Shown: positions 8,750 to 17,026 of the stretch, one piece after another
Position numbering within the stretch: the first letter of the stretch is position 1
How the letters are laid out: every line of letters starts with the position of its first letter
Source of the DNA: Brevibacterium sp. RIT 803
GTDB taxonomy: Bacteria; Actinomycetota; Actinomycetes; Actinomycetales; Brevibacteriaceae
DNA: 64,000 nucleotides
Assembly (NCBI RefSeq): GCF_016892625.1
Contig: NZ_JAFEMW010000004.1
Coordinates: 372,001 to 436,000, forward strand
Direction of reading: 5' to 3'
Program-made: the position numbers and the translations under genes
The notes under the pieces: generated by a model
Told to the model about the DNA's origin: nothing
The model's database searches: none
What the model saw: the letters and a program-made list of their open reading frames with translations, nothing else

Positions 8750-8770
8750 CGATCTCGCACCTCATTTCGA

Positions 8771-8797
8771 TTGGCTTTCACCCAGATCGTATATGAT
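8771..8797 (+). promoter_or_regulatory. Candidate promoter for the MFS gene, overlapped by operator
   Basis: TTGGCT (8771-8776) and TATGAT (8792-8797) are separated by 15 nt, shorter than ideal. The -10-like box lies inside the GATCGTATATGA motif, so a bound repressor would block it. This is a tentative call made by eye. Confidence 0.35.
8785..8796. promoter_or_regulatory. Putative GntR operator, site 1 (GATCGTATATGA)
   Basis: This 12-mer sits between the divergent hpa operon and the MFS gene. The embedded ATCGTATATGAT is an imperfect palindrome centred on TATA, in keeping with FadR-subfamily operators that contain GTATA. An identical 12-mer occurs at 10279-10290 upstream of the flavin hydroxylase, which links both transcripts to one regulator, presumably the GntR protein encoded at 6534-7271. 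Confidence 0.65.
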
Positions 8798-8920
8798 ACG
8801 GTTCCGGAGGACAAGTAGTCCGCGTCACATGATTGAGGTCACGTCAGCGTTCCGATACCTGCGTCCTCCTCCCATGGGACAGCGGCACTAACGCAGGAGT
8901 CTCAATGCGACACAGGAGTC

Positions 8921-10264
8921 ATGGTGGGTAAAAAGCACACCCAAGGTCGGGTGGCATTCGCGACCGTCGTCGGTACCAGCATCGAGTGGTACGACTACTT
9001 CCTCTACGCGGCTGCCTCTGGGCTGATCTTCAACGAGCTGTTCTTCGGCCCGCTGGGTTCGACTCTGTCGACCATGGTCGCCTTCGCCACCGTCGGCATC
9101 AGCTTCCTGTTCCGACCCCTGGGCGCCTTCCTGGCCGGACACTACGGCGACAAGCTGGGGCGACGGGTCGTCCTCATCATCACACTCATCGCTATGGGGG
9201 CCGCCACCGCTCTGATCGGCTTCCTGCCGACCTACGATTCGATCGGCATCGCCGCTCCCATCCTCCTCATCGTCCTGCGCATCATCCAGGGCGTCTCGGC
9301 CGGCGGCGAGTGGGGTGGAGCGGTTCTTCTCGCCGTCGAGCACGCGGAGCCCAAGCATCGCGGACTGCGCGGATCCTTCCCGCAGATCGGCGTCTCCATC
9401 GGACTCATCCTCTCCTCGGGCGTGCTCGCGCTCATGACCACGATCGCACCTGGAGAGGCCTTCCTCGAGTGGGGCTGGCGGGTGCCGTTCTTCCTCTCGA
9501 TCCTGCTCGTCGCCGTGGGCTACTGGATCCGCCGCGGGGTCGAAGAGTCCCCGGTCTTCCACGAGATCGCCGAGCGCAAGGAGCAGGTGACCAACCCTCT
9601 GGGTAAACTGCTCAAGAGCCACTGGCTGCTCGTCATCCTGGCCTCGCTGCTCTTCGTCGGCAATAATGCCGCCGGCTACATGACCACCGGCGGCTACATC
9701 CAGAACTACGCCACGGACCCAACCGGACCGGTCGGGCTCGATCGCGGTCCCGTACTCTGGGCGGTCTCCGCCTCGGCGGTGTCATGGCTGATCTTCACGA
9801 TCATCGCCGGCTCCGTCTCGGACAAGATCGGTCGCAGGAACACCTATCTGCTGGGCTGGATGCTGCTGCTGATCGGCATCTTCTCACTCTTCCCACTGGT
9901 CAACACCGGCAGCATCTGGATGCTCTTCCTGGGACTGATCATCCTCACCGTCGGGCTCGGATTCACCTACGGGCAGCAACCGGCGATGTATGCCGAGATC
10001 TTCCCCTCCAGCGTGCGATTCTCCGGTGTCTCGGTCTCCTATGCGATCGGGTCGATCCTGGGCGGAGCCTTTGCTCCCACGATCGCAAAAGCACTGGTGG
10101 CCTCCACCGGCACAACCACCTCGGTGGCCATCTACCTGGCCATCATCACGCTCATATCTCTGGCCGCAACCTTGGCCCTGCGTGACCGTTCGCGCATCCC
10201 GCTGGGTCCCGACCACGAGGAGGAGCAGTCAGTGAGCCCGATCATAGGCATTGGCTCAAGATGA
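8921..10264 (+). CDS. MFS transporter, metabolite:H+ symporter family
   Basis: A 447-residue, 12-helix integral membrane carrier of the MHS (ProP/KgtP/ShiA-like) family, with the typical start TSIEWYDYFLY, the loop GHYGDKLGRR after helix 2 and GSVSDKIGRR between helices 8 and 9. The ATG at 8921 follows CAGGAGTC. Its position divergent from the hpa operon and just before the hydroxylase gene suggests uptake of the aromatic acid degraded by this cluster. The exact substrate is not shown by the sequence. Confidence 0.85.
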   Translation: MVGKKHTQGRVAFATVVGTSIEWYDYFLYAAASGLIFNELFFGPLGSTLSTMVAFATVGISFLFRPLGAFLAGHYGDKLGRRVVLIITLIAMGAATALIGFLPTYDSIGIAAPILLIVLRIIQGVSAGGEWGGAVLLAVEHAEPKHRGLRGSFPQIGVSIGLILSSGVLALMTTIAPGEAFLEWGWRVPFFLSILLVAVGYWIRRGVEESPVFHEIAERKEQVTNPLGKLLKSHWLLVILASLLFVGNNAAGYMTTGGYIQNYATDPTGPVGLDRGPVLWAVSASAVSWLIFTIIAGSVSDKIGRRNTYLLGWMLLLIGIFSLFPLVNTGSIWMLFLGLIILTVGLGFTYGQQPAMYAEIFPSSVRFSGVSVSYAIGSILGGAFAPTIAKALVASTGTTTSVAIYLAIITLISLAATLALRDRSRIPLGPDHEEEQSVSPIIGIGSR

Positions 10265-10278
10265 CCTGAGTAACACAA

Positions 10279-10290
10279 GATCGTATATGA
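10279..10290. promoter_or_regulatory. Putative GntR operator, site 2 (GATCGTATATGA)
   Basis: An exact copy of the 12-mer at 8785-8796. It lies 50 nt before the start codon of the flavin monooxygenase gene, in the short gap after the transporter. An exact 12-base match in the only two relevant promoter regions makes a shared regulator likely. Confidence 0.65.
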
Positions 10291-10340
10291 ACTGCTAATA
10301 TTGGAAAGTCACGAAGACGTGTGATGAACCGGAGGTTGAC

Positions 10341-12242
10341 ATGCATTTTCACCAGCACGGCTATGTGTCCGCAGACCCGCGGATCGAAGCTGCAGCAGGT
10401 TACGGAATCGATCGCCCACAGGACCTGCCCGATGAGGTCGATGTCCTCATCGTCGGCAGCGGCCCGGCGGGCATGGTCGCGGCGGCACAGCTGTCTCAGT
10501 ATCCCGAGGTCAACACCCGGATGATCGAGAAGCGGGACTCACGACTGGTCATCGGTCAGGCCGATGGCATCCAGGCCCGATCGGTCGAGACCTTCCAGGC
10601 GTTCGGATTCGCCGAGGAGATCATCCGCGAGGGCTATCACATCATCGACATGTCCTTCTGGAACCCGGACCCGGAGAACCCCGAGCACATCATCCGCACG
10701 GGACGGCCGAAGGACGATGAGACCGGAATCAGCGAGTTCCCCCACCTCATCGTCAACCAGGCTCGCGTCCTCGACTACTTCGCTCAGTTCGCCAAGCAGT
10801 CCCCTGGACGCGTCGAGCCCGACTACGGCATCGAATTCGTCGATCTGGCGGTCGACGGCGACACCGGTTCCGATCACCCGGTGACGGTGACAGTTCGCTA
10901 TACCGCGGGAGCGCGCGCAGGCGAAGAGCGCACGATCCGCGCCGGTTATGTCGTGGGCTGCGACGGAGCCCGCTCGGGCGTACGCAGGTCGATCGGTCGC
11001 ACGATGACCGGAGACCAGGCGAATCACGCCTGGGGCGTCATGGATGTGCTCGCCAACTCCGACTTCCCCGATATCCGCAATAAATGCGCCATCTCCTCCA
11101 AGCATGGCAACATCCTTCACATCCCCCGCGAGGGCGGGCACCTGTTCCGCATGTACGTCGACCTCGGCGAGGTCCCAGAGGACGATGCACGCAAGGTGCG
11201 GCAGACGAGCGTCGACGAGATCATCGATCGCGCGAACGCCATCATCAAGCCCTACAGCATCGACGTGAAGAACGTCGCCTGGCACAGTGTCTACGAGGTC
11301 GGACACCGGCTCACCGATGCCTTCGACGACACCGACGACACGACTCCCGGATCACCATGTCCGCGCGTGTTCATCACCGGCGATGCCTGCCACACACACT
11401 CGGCGAAGGCCGGTCAGGGCATGAACGTATCGATGCAGGACGGGTTCAACATCTCGTGGAAGCTCGGCCAGGTGCTGTCCGGACGATCCTCACAGGAGCT
11501 GCTGCGGACCTATTCCGCCGAGCGTCAGGTCACGGCGAAGAACCTCATCGACTTCGACAAAGAATGGTCGACGCTGATGGCCACTCCGCAGGAGGAGCTG
11601 CCGGATGAGACCTACCTGCAGGACTTCTATGTCAAGACCGCTGAGTTCCCGGCAGGGTTCATGACCGAATACACCGAGTCGATGATCACCGCGTCCACCG
11701 CGCACCAGGAGCTGGCCACCGGCTTCCCTGTGGGCAAGAGGTTCAAGTCTGCTCGGGTCCAGCGCAACTGCGACGCCAACTACATCCACCTCGGCCACAG
11801 GGCACGGGCCGACGGCCGCTGGCGCGTCTATGTCTTCGCCGATGCTCCGGCACCGGGTAGCAGCGCTTCGTCCAAGGTCACCCAGTTGGCCGACTGGCTC
11901 AACGCGGATCCGGCCTCGCCGTTGGTCAAGTACCGTCGTGCAGGTGAGGACCTCGACAGCCTCCTCGAGCTCAGCGTCATCTACCAGCAGGGACACACCG
12001 AGTTCTCCTTCCCCGATGTGCCGACGGTCTTCCGTCCGCATGTGGGCGAGTTCGACCTTGAGTATGTGGAGAAGATCTACGCGACGCTGGCCGATGAGGA
12101 CATCTTCGACGTGCGCGGCATCAGCCGTGACGGTGCCGTGGTCGTGGTCCGTCCTGATCAGTACGTATCGGGCATCTTCCCGTTGGATGCCCATGATGAG
12201 ATCGGCAGCTTCTTCGACGGAGTGTTCGTCTCCGAACAGTGA
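10341..12242 (+). CDS. FAD-dependent aromatic hydroxylase (3-hydroxybenzoate 4-monooxygenase/phenol hydroxylase type)
   Basis: A 633-residue group A flavoprotein monooxygenase. It shows the FAD Rossmann motif GSGPAGMVAA (about 36-45), the GCDGARSGVRR motif, the FITGDACHTHSAKAGQGMN motif near 340, and a long C-terminal thioredoxin-like dimerisation domain as in MobA and phenol hydroxylase. The start ATG follows GGAGGTTGAC. The closest recognised functional type hydroxylates 3-hydroxybenzoate to protocatechuate. Here, however, it shares an operator with a homoprotocatechuate pathway, so 3- or 4-hydroxyphenylacetate to homoprotocatechuate is a reasonable alternative. No HpaBC-type 4-hydroxyphenylacetate hydroxylase occurs in the window. 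Confidence 0.8.
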   Translation: MHFHQHGYVSADPRIEAAAGYGIDRPQDLPDEVDVLIVGSGPAGMVAAAQLSQYPEVNTRMIEKRDSRLVIGQADGIQARSVETFQAFGFAEEIIREGYHIIDMSFWNPDPENPEHIIRTGRPKDDETGISEFPHLIVNQARVLDYFAQFAKQSPGRVEPDYGIEFVDLAVDGDTGSDHPVTVTVRYTAGARAGEERTIRAGYVVGCDGARSGVRRSIGRTMTGDQANHAWGVMDVLANSDFPDIRNKCAISSKHGNILHIPREGGHLFRMYVDLGEVPEDDARKVRQTSVDEIIDRANAIIKPYSIDVKNVAWHSVYEVGHRLTDAFDDTDDTTPGSPCPRVFITGDACHTHSAKAGQGMNVSMQDGFNISWKLGQVLSGRSSQELLRTYSAERQVTAKNLIDFDKEWSTLMATPQEELPDETYLQDFYVKTAEFPAGFMTEYTESMITASTAHQELATGFPVGKRFKSARVQRNCDANYIHLGHRARADGRWRVYVFADAPAPGSSASSKVTQLADWLNADPASPLVKYRRAGEDLDSLLELSVIYQQGHTEFSFPDVPTVFRPHVGEFDLEYVEKIYATLADEDIFDVRGISRDGAVVVVRPDQYVSGIFPLDAHDEIGSFFDGVFVSEQ

Positions 12243-12258
12243 CGTCTCGGCTCCACCG

Positions 12259-12310
12259 ACGCCGACGTCCCTCCAGTGTGGGCATACCTCACTTGGAGAG
12301 GCGTCGGCGT
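12259..12310. terminator. Terminator-like long stem-loop
   Basis: ACGCCGACG (12259-12267) pairs with CGTCGGCGT (12302-12310), and inside it CTCCA (12271-12275) pairs with TGGAG (12294-12298). It lies just after the hydroxylase stop codon and before the convergent membrane-protein gene, so it can serve both. No T-run is present. Confidence 0.6.
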
Positions 12311-12312
12311 TG

Positions 12313-12825
12313 TCATGACTGTCGCCTCGGACGAGATCTGACAGCAGACCATCCGGTGATCCCCGCTGCGCCAAGCGCAGAAGCTCCCACCAAACCTACG
12401 ACGAAGCCGAAGTCAGGGAGTGCGACTTCCATGCCACCCGTCGGCATTCCCTCAGCAGTCTGACCGTCCCATATCAGAGATGGCGGGTTGAGAGCGGTGA
12501 AGACGAGAACGATGATGAGGATCGCGGCGATGATCATCGCTGCGCCAGACCACCAGCGCGAGATCCCGAAGAGCAGCGGGAGAATCGAGAAGACGACCAC
12601 CAACAGCCAGACTGCGAAGAATCCTGGAACAGCAGTCGTCGGATCAAATGGGATCTCCCCCATCGACGTGATCCTGATCCTCGGCCCGACATCGTTTCCG
12701 CTGTCGAGGACGGGCACGAAGATCGTGATCACCCACGCGGCGACAGTGACCAGCGGCAAGAGTGTCGCAATCCGGCGCAAGCGCGTCGTTCGGGGTCCGT
12801 GCGAGTTGCCATCGTCAACATTCAT
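12313..12825 (-). CDS. Hypothetical four-helix membrane protein
   Basis: A 170-residue protein of unknown function. Four hydrophobic segments are visible at about residues 20-40, 67-85, 92-112 and 138-160, with a basic N-terminal region (RTTRLRRI) and a basic C-terminus (RSRPRRQ), so both ends are predicted in the cytoplasm. The start is the ATG at 12825; the ribosome-binding site is weak. It is followed at 12310 by the shared hairpin. I recognise no family. Confidence 0.65.
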   Translation of the reverse strand: MNVDDGNSHGPRTTRLRRIATLLPLVTVAAWVITIFVPVLDSGNDVGPRIRITSMGEIPFDPTTAVPGFFAVWLLVVVFSILPLLFGISRWWSGAAMIIAAILIIVLVFTALNPPSLIWDGQTAEGMPTGGMEVALPDFGFVVGLVGASALGAAGITGWSAVRSRPRRQS

Positions 12826-12887
12826 ACTCTGAATCCTGCGTCGAAACGTGATGTCAGCCGTGTCGGATTTGTTGCAGTCTCAGCACG

Positions 12888-14558
12888 TCATCCGACGTCG
12901 AGCGTCCTTGAGCGCAGCGCCTCCTCAATTGTGCTTCCCGGCGAAGTCTCCGGCACACGCCGCCGGCCAGTCGGCCGAGATCGCCCAGGTCCAAGGGACC
13001 GGGGGCGGTATCTCAGACTCAACTTCGGCGGAAGGCGCAGAGGATCGACTACCTTCGCAATCTCGGCGGTCTCGCAATCGATGCTCTCCCCTGCTGGCGC
13101 CGCTGCCACGAACTTCCTGGCTTCCGAGGCCGAGATCGGGAGGAACGGCAGCTCCACCTCGCGTTCGTCGACGTCGCCCGGCTCCGAATCGGTATCAGGC
13201 GGGTCTCTCTGCGGTTCGAGCAGCCCAGCGAGTTGCAGCCGCCAATCGTCGGCGGCGTTCGCATCCGGTGGTGCCGTACCGGGGCGTGGGTATCTCATTC
13301 GTCTGACGAACGGAGGTGTTGCCGCTTCGTAGTCGAGGCCGCTCGGTGTGGTGACCTTCAAACCCTGAGCCGTGGCCTCGTGCATCCACCCCGGGTGTTC
13401 CTTGGCATAGTTGCAGGCTGCGCACAGTCCCGAGCCGTTCTCCCACGAGGTCACTCCCCCGGATGCATATCCTTCGGCGTGATCGGCGTGCTTGATCCTG
13501 GCATCGCACCACGGCGTCCGGCACACGTCATCGCGGTAGACGACCATCTGCCTGAGCAATCCGGTGAAGGAACGCGAGCGTGATTCCATGCCCACCAGCT
13601 GGCCATCGGTGACCTGAGTGAACATGCGGCGGATGAAGACCTCCGCCTCATTTGCGGCGATGAAGCTGCGAGCCGTCTTGGCAGGCAGGGGGCCGAATCC
13701 GGGCAGCCACGCGGGAACCATACCGTCGGAGAACAGGGATTCCGCCTCGACGACCAGGTGGACTTCGGTGGGAACTGCCTCGGCACCTGCCTGACCGGTG
13801 AGCCGCTCGACGAAGGTATCGGCCATGAGCTGATTGTGCCTGCGCCCCTGTGCCGTCCCGGCCGCCAGAGCTGAATCTGTCGCCTCTCGCAGTCCTTCAT
13901 GGACCGCGACTGCCTGTTGGATGGGCAGAATCGCAGAGACACGTCCCATCCCGTCGTCGAGCGGAGTCATCGTCACACGCCGATTGGCTGTTGCCCTCTT
14001 CACTCGTTCGGCAGCGGCTTCGTCATTCATCTCTTCTGCCAGGGCTCGCGCTTCGGTCCGCAGACTCCGCAGTCCCGATGGCCCCATACTCGATTTCATC
14101 CGAGTGTCGACCTTGCGTCGGTCGGCGGAAGGCAGGCATGCTGTCTCGTCGACCATGATGCGTGCCTTGTCCTCGGAGATCTCACCCGAGGACAGTGCCT
14201 TGAATGTGTTGGGCAATTCGCCGACGATGGTACGCGAGACTGAGAGGAACTTCCGACCGCTGCCTGGGGAGACTCTCTTCGCCAAGGCGATCTCCTCGGC
14301 AGCGTGGATACCGCAGTCGCGGTCCGGGACCTGGTTGAGCACATCTCGACGCCGACGCAGCACCTCGAAGGCCACGGCTTCGGTCGACTGCACGGAAGCA
14401 ATCGTCGCTTTGAGGGACTCAAGTGCGCCGATCCGAGCGAGCGCTGCGGACTCGGTCACCGCAGACGCGCCACCACGCAGCATGGAGGCGAAGCGGTCGA
14501 TCTCAGCGAGCAGATCATGATCCGCCGGTGGCGTCTCCGGAACGATGGTCGCGTCCAT
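12888..14558 (-). CDS. DUF222/HNH endonuclease domain protein
   Basis: A 556-residue protein of the actinobacterial DUF222-HNH family, which is usually present in many divergent copies per genome. The helical DUF222 part covers about residues 15-330. The HNH nuclease motif covers about 360-410: CRTPWCDA, the HADH pair, and GLCAACNYAKEHPGW, which give the two CxxC zinc pairs and the catalytic His. The C-terminal 150 residues are low in recognised structure. The biological role is not established for the family. An 8-bp inverted repeat overlaps the start codon (see 14558-14586). Confidence 0.85.
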   Translation of the reverse strand: MDATIVPETPPADHDLLAEIDRFASMLRGGASAVTESAALARIGALESLKATIASVQSTEAVAFEVLRRRRDVLNQVPDRDCGIHAAEEIALAKRVSPGSGRKFLSVSRTIVGELPNTFKALSSGEISEDKARIMVDETACLPSADRRKVDTRMKSSMGPSGLRSLRTEARALAEEMNDEAAAERVKRATANRRVTMTPLDDGMGRVSAILPIQQAVAVHEGLREATDSALAAGTAQGRRHNQLMADTFVERLTGQAGAEAVPTEVHLVVEAESLFSDGMVPAWLPGFGPLPAKTARSFIAANEAEVFIRRMFTQVTDGQLVGMESRSRSFTGLLRQMVVYRDDVCRTPWCDARIKHADHAEGYASGGVTSWENGSGLCAACNYAKEHPGWMHEATAQGLKVTTPSGLDYEAATPPFVRRMRYPRPGTAPPDANAADDWRLQLAGLLEPQRDPPDTDSEPGDVDEREVELPFLPISASEARKFVAAAPAGESIDCETAEIAKVVDPLRLPPKLSLRYRPRSLGPGRSRPTGRRRVPETSPGSTIEEALRSRTLDVG

Positions 14559-14586
14559 GTCAGTACACTACGAGTCGCTACTGACA
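14558..14586. promoter_or_regulatory. Inverted repeat overlapping the DUF222/HNH start codon
   Basis: Perfect 8-bp arms TGTCAGTA (14558-14565) and TACTGACA (14579-14586), with 13 nt between them. The arm at 14558 begins inside the ATG of the minus-strand DUF222 gene. It could be a protein-binding operator, or an mRNA hairpin that hides the start codon. Both readings are inference from position and symmetry. Confidence 0.5.
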
Positions 14587-14611
14587 CGAGATCTCTCAAT
14601 CAATCAGGAAA

Positions 14612-15223
14612 CTAACCGACGTCCCTCTGAATTCGGTTGAGCACCATGTCCATGGCCACGATGTTGTGCCCACCATCAGGGATGATGATGTCTGCATTGC
14701 GCTTCGAAGGCTCGACGTAGAGTTCATGCATCGGCTTGACAGTTCCCAGATACTGGTCCTCGACCGACTGCAGGGTGCGGCCTCGTTCGACGACATCCCG
14801 CTTGATCCGTCGCAGCAGACGAACATCGGCGTCCGTGTCGACGAAGAGTTTGATGTCCAGCAGTTCGCAGATCCGGGGCTCTGCGAAGATGAGGATTCCC
14901 TCGACGATGATCACCGGCGATGGTTGGACCAGCGTCGTGCGATCGCTGCGATTGTGGATCGAGAAGTCATAGACCGGGCTCTCGACCGATCGCGAGGACC
15001 GCAGTGCGCGCAGGTGCTCGACGAAGAGGTCGTTGTCGAAGGCGTCGAGATCGTCGTAGTTGACCTTCTCCCGTTCTTCGTAGGTCAGTTCGTCTCGCCG
15101 CCGATAGTAGTTGTCGTGAAACAGCACCGAGGGTGGGCCCGCGCACTTGTCCAGCAGCGCCTGGGTCAAGGTCGTCTTTCCGCTGCCGGTGCCACCGGCC
15201 ACGCCTACAATCAAGGTCTCCAC
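14612..15223 (-). CDS. udk: Uridine kinase (NMPK/P-loop family)
   Basis: A 203-residue cytosolic kinase that phosphorylates uridine (and usually cytidine) in pyrimidine salvage. The Walker A motif GGTGSGKTT is at residues 10-18, followed by the HDNYYRRRDEL substrate loop, VIIVEGILIF (Walker B region) and RRIKRDVVERGR in the lid. The length fits bacterial Udk. The start is a GTG at 15223 (METLIVG). It stands alone between the DUF222 gene and the three-HTH regulator; nothing in the context changes the assignment. Confidence 0.88.
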   Translation of the reverse strand: METLIVGVAGGTGSGKTTLTQALLDKCAGPPSVLFHDNYYRRRDELTYEEREKVNYDDLDAFDNDLFVEHLRALRSSRSVESPVYDFSIHNRSDRTTLVQPSPVIIVEGILIFAEPRICELLDIKLFVDTDADVRLLRRIKRDVVERGRTLQSVEDQYLGTVKPMHELYVEPSKRNADIIIPDGGHNIVAMDMVLNRIQRDVG

Positions 15224-15289
15224 GTTTCAACTATCCCTCTCGGCTGTGCGGACTCAAGCACTGACTTTCCCCAAATTTATACCAGTCAC

Positions 15290-15300
15290 CCTCGCCGAGG
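15290..15300. repeat. Intergenic CCTCGCCGAGG dyad
   Basis: An intergenic copy of the recurrent octamer (CGCCGAGG orientation) as a complete dyad, between the end of the GntR-type gene and the start of udk. Listed because intergenic copies cannot be explained by codon choice. Confidence 0.5.
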
Positions 15301-15317
15301 TTGTCCGGCGGGGCCGT

Positions 15318-16841
15318 TCAACGCCGCCGGGTGAGCTGTGCCCAGAGGTCCTGGTCGAACCTGCGGCGAGCAAAAAGCCCAGCCATGTGCCTGACCGCGT
15401 TGTCGACCTTGCCCCGCCAGGCGCTCACAGCGGTGTCGGCATCCCCCAGCGACAGCGCCTTGAAGATGGCACGGTCGTCGATGAGGATGCGATCGCTGGC
15501 CGGTGAGTAGTCAAGCTGCAGCACAGAGATGAACAGACGCAGACGCAGCGTCAGGGCTTCGAAGGCGCGTGTGCTCTGCCGCAGCCCGGAGGCACGAGCC
15601 AGTTCCTGCTGGAAGTGGAGGTCGGCGTCCTCGACGTCGATGCCGCTCTTCGTCGCCGCCGATGCCTCCACCTGCCGCAGCGCCAGCTGCACCGGCACGA
15701 AGTAGCGTTTCGGCCGGAGCGCCAGAGACCGCAGCAGAACCTCCCCCACCGCCATACGCCCGGCATAGAGGTCGAGCACGTCGAGGGTGGTGATCAGCGG
15801 AATTCTCGAACCACCACGTGAGCCGTCAAGCAGCTTGTCATCGACCATGCGCCGGAGCGCGGCATCCACCGACGATCGGGGCACCTGCATACGGCGTGAC
15901 AGGAGACGCGGGTTGATTCTGTCCCCGGGCTCATAGCCGGAGTCGATGATCTCCTCTCGCAGCGCGATCGCCAGATGCTCGGTGATGGATCGAGTCTCCT
16001 TCGGCAGCCACGAAGAGATCTCCATTGAGTCAGAAATCATGGAACTTCTCCGAGGGTCTGCTTGACTCGACTGCCGCCACATCACGCCTTCGAAACCATG
16101 CCGCACGCGAGCTGCGAGCATGTCGAGCAGAGACCCGGGAATATCGCGGCAGGCTGCGAGGGCAGATTTCGCGTCATCGAGAAACTCGGCGAACTCACGG
16201 TGGACGGCGATGTTCGCGCTCTCGGACGTACCGCTCGTCTCTCCGAAGGGATCGAAGACGACGAAGCGCTCGCGGTCGCCGCCTGCCTGCAGCAGCTCGA
16301 GCATCGCCGCCGCATCGGTCTGGCGGTGCTCACTGTCGAATCGCTGCGGCCAATGTCGGACCCCTGCCGAACGCAGACCGGCCACGATGCCGGCGATGCG
16401 GCGCTGAACCCGCCGCGCCGAGACTGCGCTCGCACCTCCACCTCGTTGATCGGCAACGCGAATGCCGATGATGACCAAGGGGAATCCTCCCGCGACGACG
16501 GTGATCTCATCGCCGCCGTGCACCTGATCCCGCGGCACGGTCATCCCCCTCATCGCACGGGAGACGATGCTCTGGCTCAGGCCAGTGGCATCGGCCAGCG
16601 CCCGGGTCGAATAGTCCTTCCCCGAGATCCTCGCCCCTGCCGTGCTCACCAGCGCTTCCACCACCTGATCGGCCGTGCTCTGGATCTGCGGACGGCCGCT
16701 TCGGGGACGATCCTCGAGATCGGATCTCACCAACCACCGACGCAGACTCGACGGTGAGACGTCCAGCTCAGCTGCCACCTCGGCGATGGAGGATGAGGCC
16801 GTCCTGGCCACGGCATCACGACGCATCTCTGAGGAATACAT
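15318..16841 (-). CDS. Unusual GntR/FCD regulator with two extra N-terminal HTH modules
   Basis: A protein of about 507 residues, twice the size of a normal GntR regulator. Residues 1-40 look like a transposase-type HTH (IAEVAAELDVSPSSLRRWL) and about 75-105 form a second HTH (TRALADATGLSQSIVSRAM). About 110-265 have no recognised domain. About 283-350 are a GntR winged helix (ALREEIIDSGYEPGDRI, PRSSVDAALRRMV), and 355-495 form an FCD-like helical domain (DADLHFQQELARAS). It starts at ATG 16841 (or the adjacent GTG 16844) and faces putA, so control of proline use is the natural guess. An internal Met near residue 268 could allow a short form. The frame is unbroken throughout. Confidence 0.7.
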   Translation of the reverse strand: MYSSEMRRDAVARTASSSIAEVAAELDVSPSSLRRWLVRSDLEDRPRSGRPQIQSTADQVVEALVSTAGARISGKDYSTRALADATGLSQSIVSRAMRGMTVPRDQVHGGDEITVVAGGFPLVIIGIRVADQRGGGASAVSARRVQRRIAGIVAGLRSAGVRHWPQRFDSEHRQTDAAAMLELLQAGGDRERFVVFDPFGETSGTSESANIAVHREFAEFLDDAKSALAACRDIPGSLLDMLAARVRHGFEGVMWRQSSQADPRRSSMISDSMEISSWLPKETRSITEHLAIALREEIIDSGYEPGDRINPRLLSRRMQVPRSSVDAALRRMVDDKLLDGSRGGSRIPLITTLDVLDLYAGRMAVGEVLLRSLALRPKRYFVPVQLALRQVEASAATKSGIDVEDADLHFQQELARASGLRQSTRAFEALTLRLRLFISVLQLDYSPASDRILIDDRAIFKALSLGDADTAVSAWRGKVDNAVRHMAGLFARRRFDQDLWAQLTRRR

Positions 16842-16894
16842 CACGCCATTCTAGTACTTCTGACTCAACTATGTCTGCGATTGGTCACGAGCCC

Positions 16895-16952
16895 TTCACC
16901 CCGTATTCTCTCCGGCGCATACTGTTCTCAACGATCCCGTCAACGGTCAACG
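16895..16952 (+). promoter_or_regulatory. Candidate putA promoter and direct-repeat operator
   Basis: TTCACC (16895-16900) and CATACT (16918-16923) are spaced by 17 nt. Just downstream, GTCAACG is repeated head-to-tail at 16939-16945 and 16946-16952. The site lies in the gap between the divergent three-HTH regulator and putA and would suit regulator binding over the initially transcribed region. Tentative. Confidence 0.4.
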
Positions 16953-17026
16953 GCGACGCGGGAACTGCTGGTACAGACCCCAGCCAGACTCATCCAGAGT
17001 TCGTCCAACAGAAAAGGAACGAGCAG

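Noticed and set aside
10341-12242. Naming the hydroxylase mobA outright
   Set aside because: The family fits, but shared regulation with homoprotocatechuate genes makes the substrate uncertain, so no gene symbol is given.
16700-16841. Transposase-like HTH as a remnant insertion sequence
   Set aside because: It is in frame with a complete regulator, has no terminal inverted repeats, and no DDE domain is present.
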